Of a stretch of 5,706 bases of DNA, positions 5,706 through 5,706 are shown piece by piece. This stretch comes from DATDRQ01 sp035291645. Its GTDB lineage: Bacteria; Chloroflexota; Anaerolineae; Anaerolineales; UBA4823. Where the stretch lies: NCBI GenBank assembly GCA_035291645.1, contig DATDRQ010000204.1:1-5706 (forward strand). The letters are read 5' to 3'. Below the pieces are notes generated by a model. That model did no database searches. It worked only from the letters and a program-made list of their open reading frames with translations, and was not told the origin of the DNA. The stretch's first letter is position 1. Each line of letters starts with the position of its first letter. Made by a program: the position numbers and the translations under genes.

Positions 5706-5706
5706 G

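Noticed and set aside
1..5706. CRISPR array, tRNA, insertion sequence, phage or defence system
   Set aside because: No regularly spaced repeats, no cloverleaf or CCA-ended structures, no transposase or integrase motifs and no terminal inverted repeats were found on reading both strands.

Overview
The window is a stretch of GC-rich bacterial DNA with five genes, all on the + strand. The style of the secreted proteins points to the phylum Chloroflexota, probably class Anaerolineae. The clues are a mosaic of carboxypeptidase-regulatory-like, Ig-like, propeller-like and malectin modules, a Thr/Pro-rich linker ending in a short LFLPAVRR tail, and a small exported two-cysteine protein. This placement is inferred from protein style; no marker gene is present.

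Layout. Positions 1-2649 hold the C-terminal 882 codons of a very large secreted or surface protein whose start lies upstream. A strong GC-rich hairpin (2669-2698) follows. Next comes a 217-residue exported protein (2722-3375) with a domain I recognise as the BP74 N-terminal type, first known from a Dictyostelium calmodulin-binding protein. A near-consensus sigma70-type promoter (3462-3489) then drives a single small exported protein gene (3578-3973), closed by a textbook intrinsic terminator (4005-4041). A second good promoter (4072-4101) and a roughly 175-base AT-richer leader precede a likely two-gene operon: a SnoaL-like ester cyclase (4284-4718) and a zinc-independent medium-chain NAD(P)H dehydrogenase/quinone oxidoreductase (4764-5705).

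How they fit together. The first three genes make extracytoplasmic proteins and probably act at the cell surface or outside the cell. The last two encode cytoplasmic enzymes of small-molecule metabolism or detoxification; nothing in the sequence ties them to the exported genes. No tRNA, rRNA, CRISPR array, insertion sequence or phage gene is visible.

Most notable points: a propeller-like segment that splits an Ig-like module in the large protein; a BP74-type domain on an exported bacterial protein with a possible surface-retention tail; the isolated, strongly promoted small exported protein; and an 8-codon mini-ORF that overlaps the start region of the oxidoreductase.
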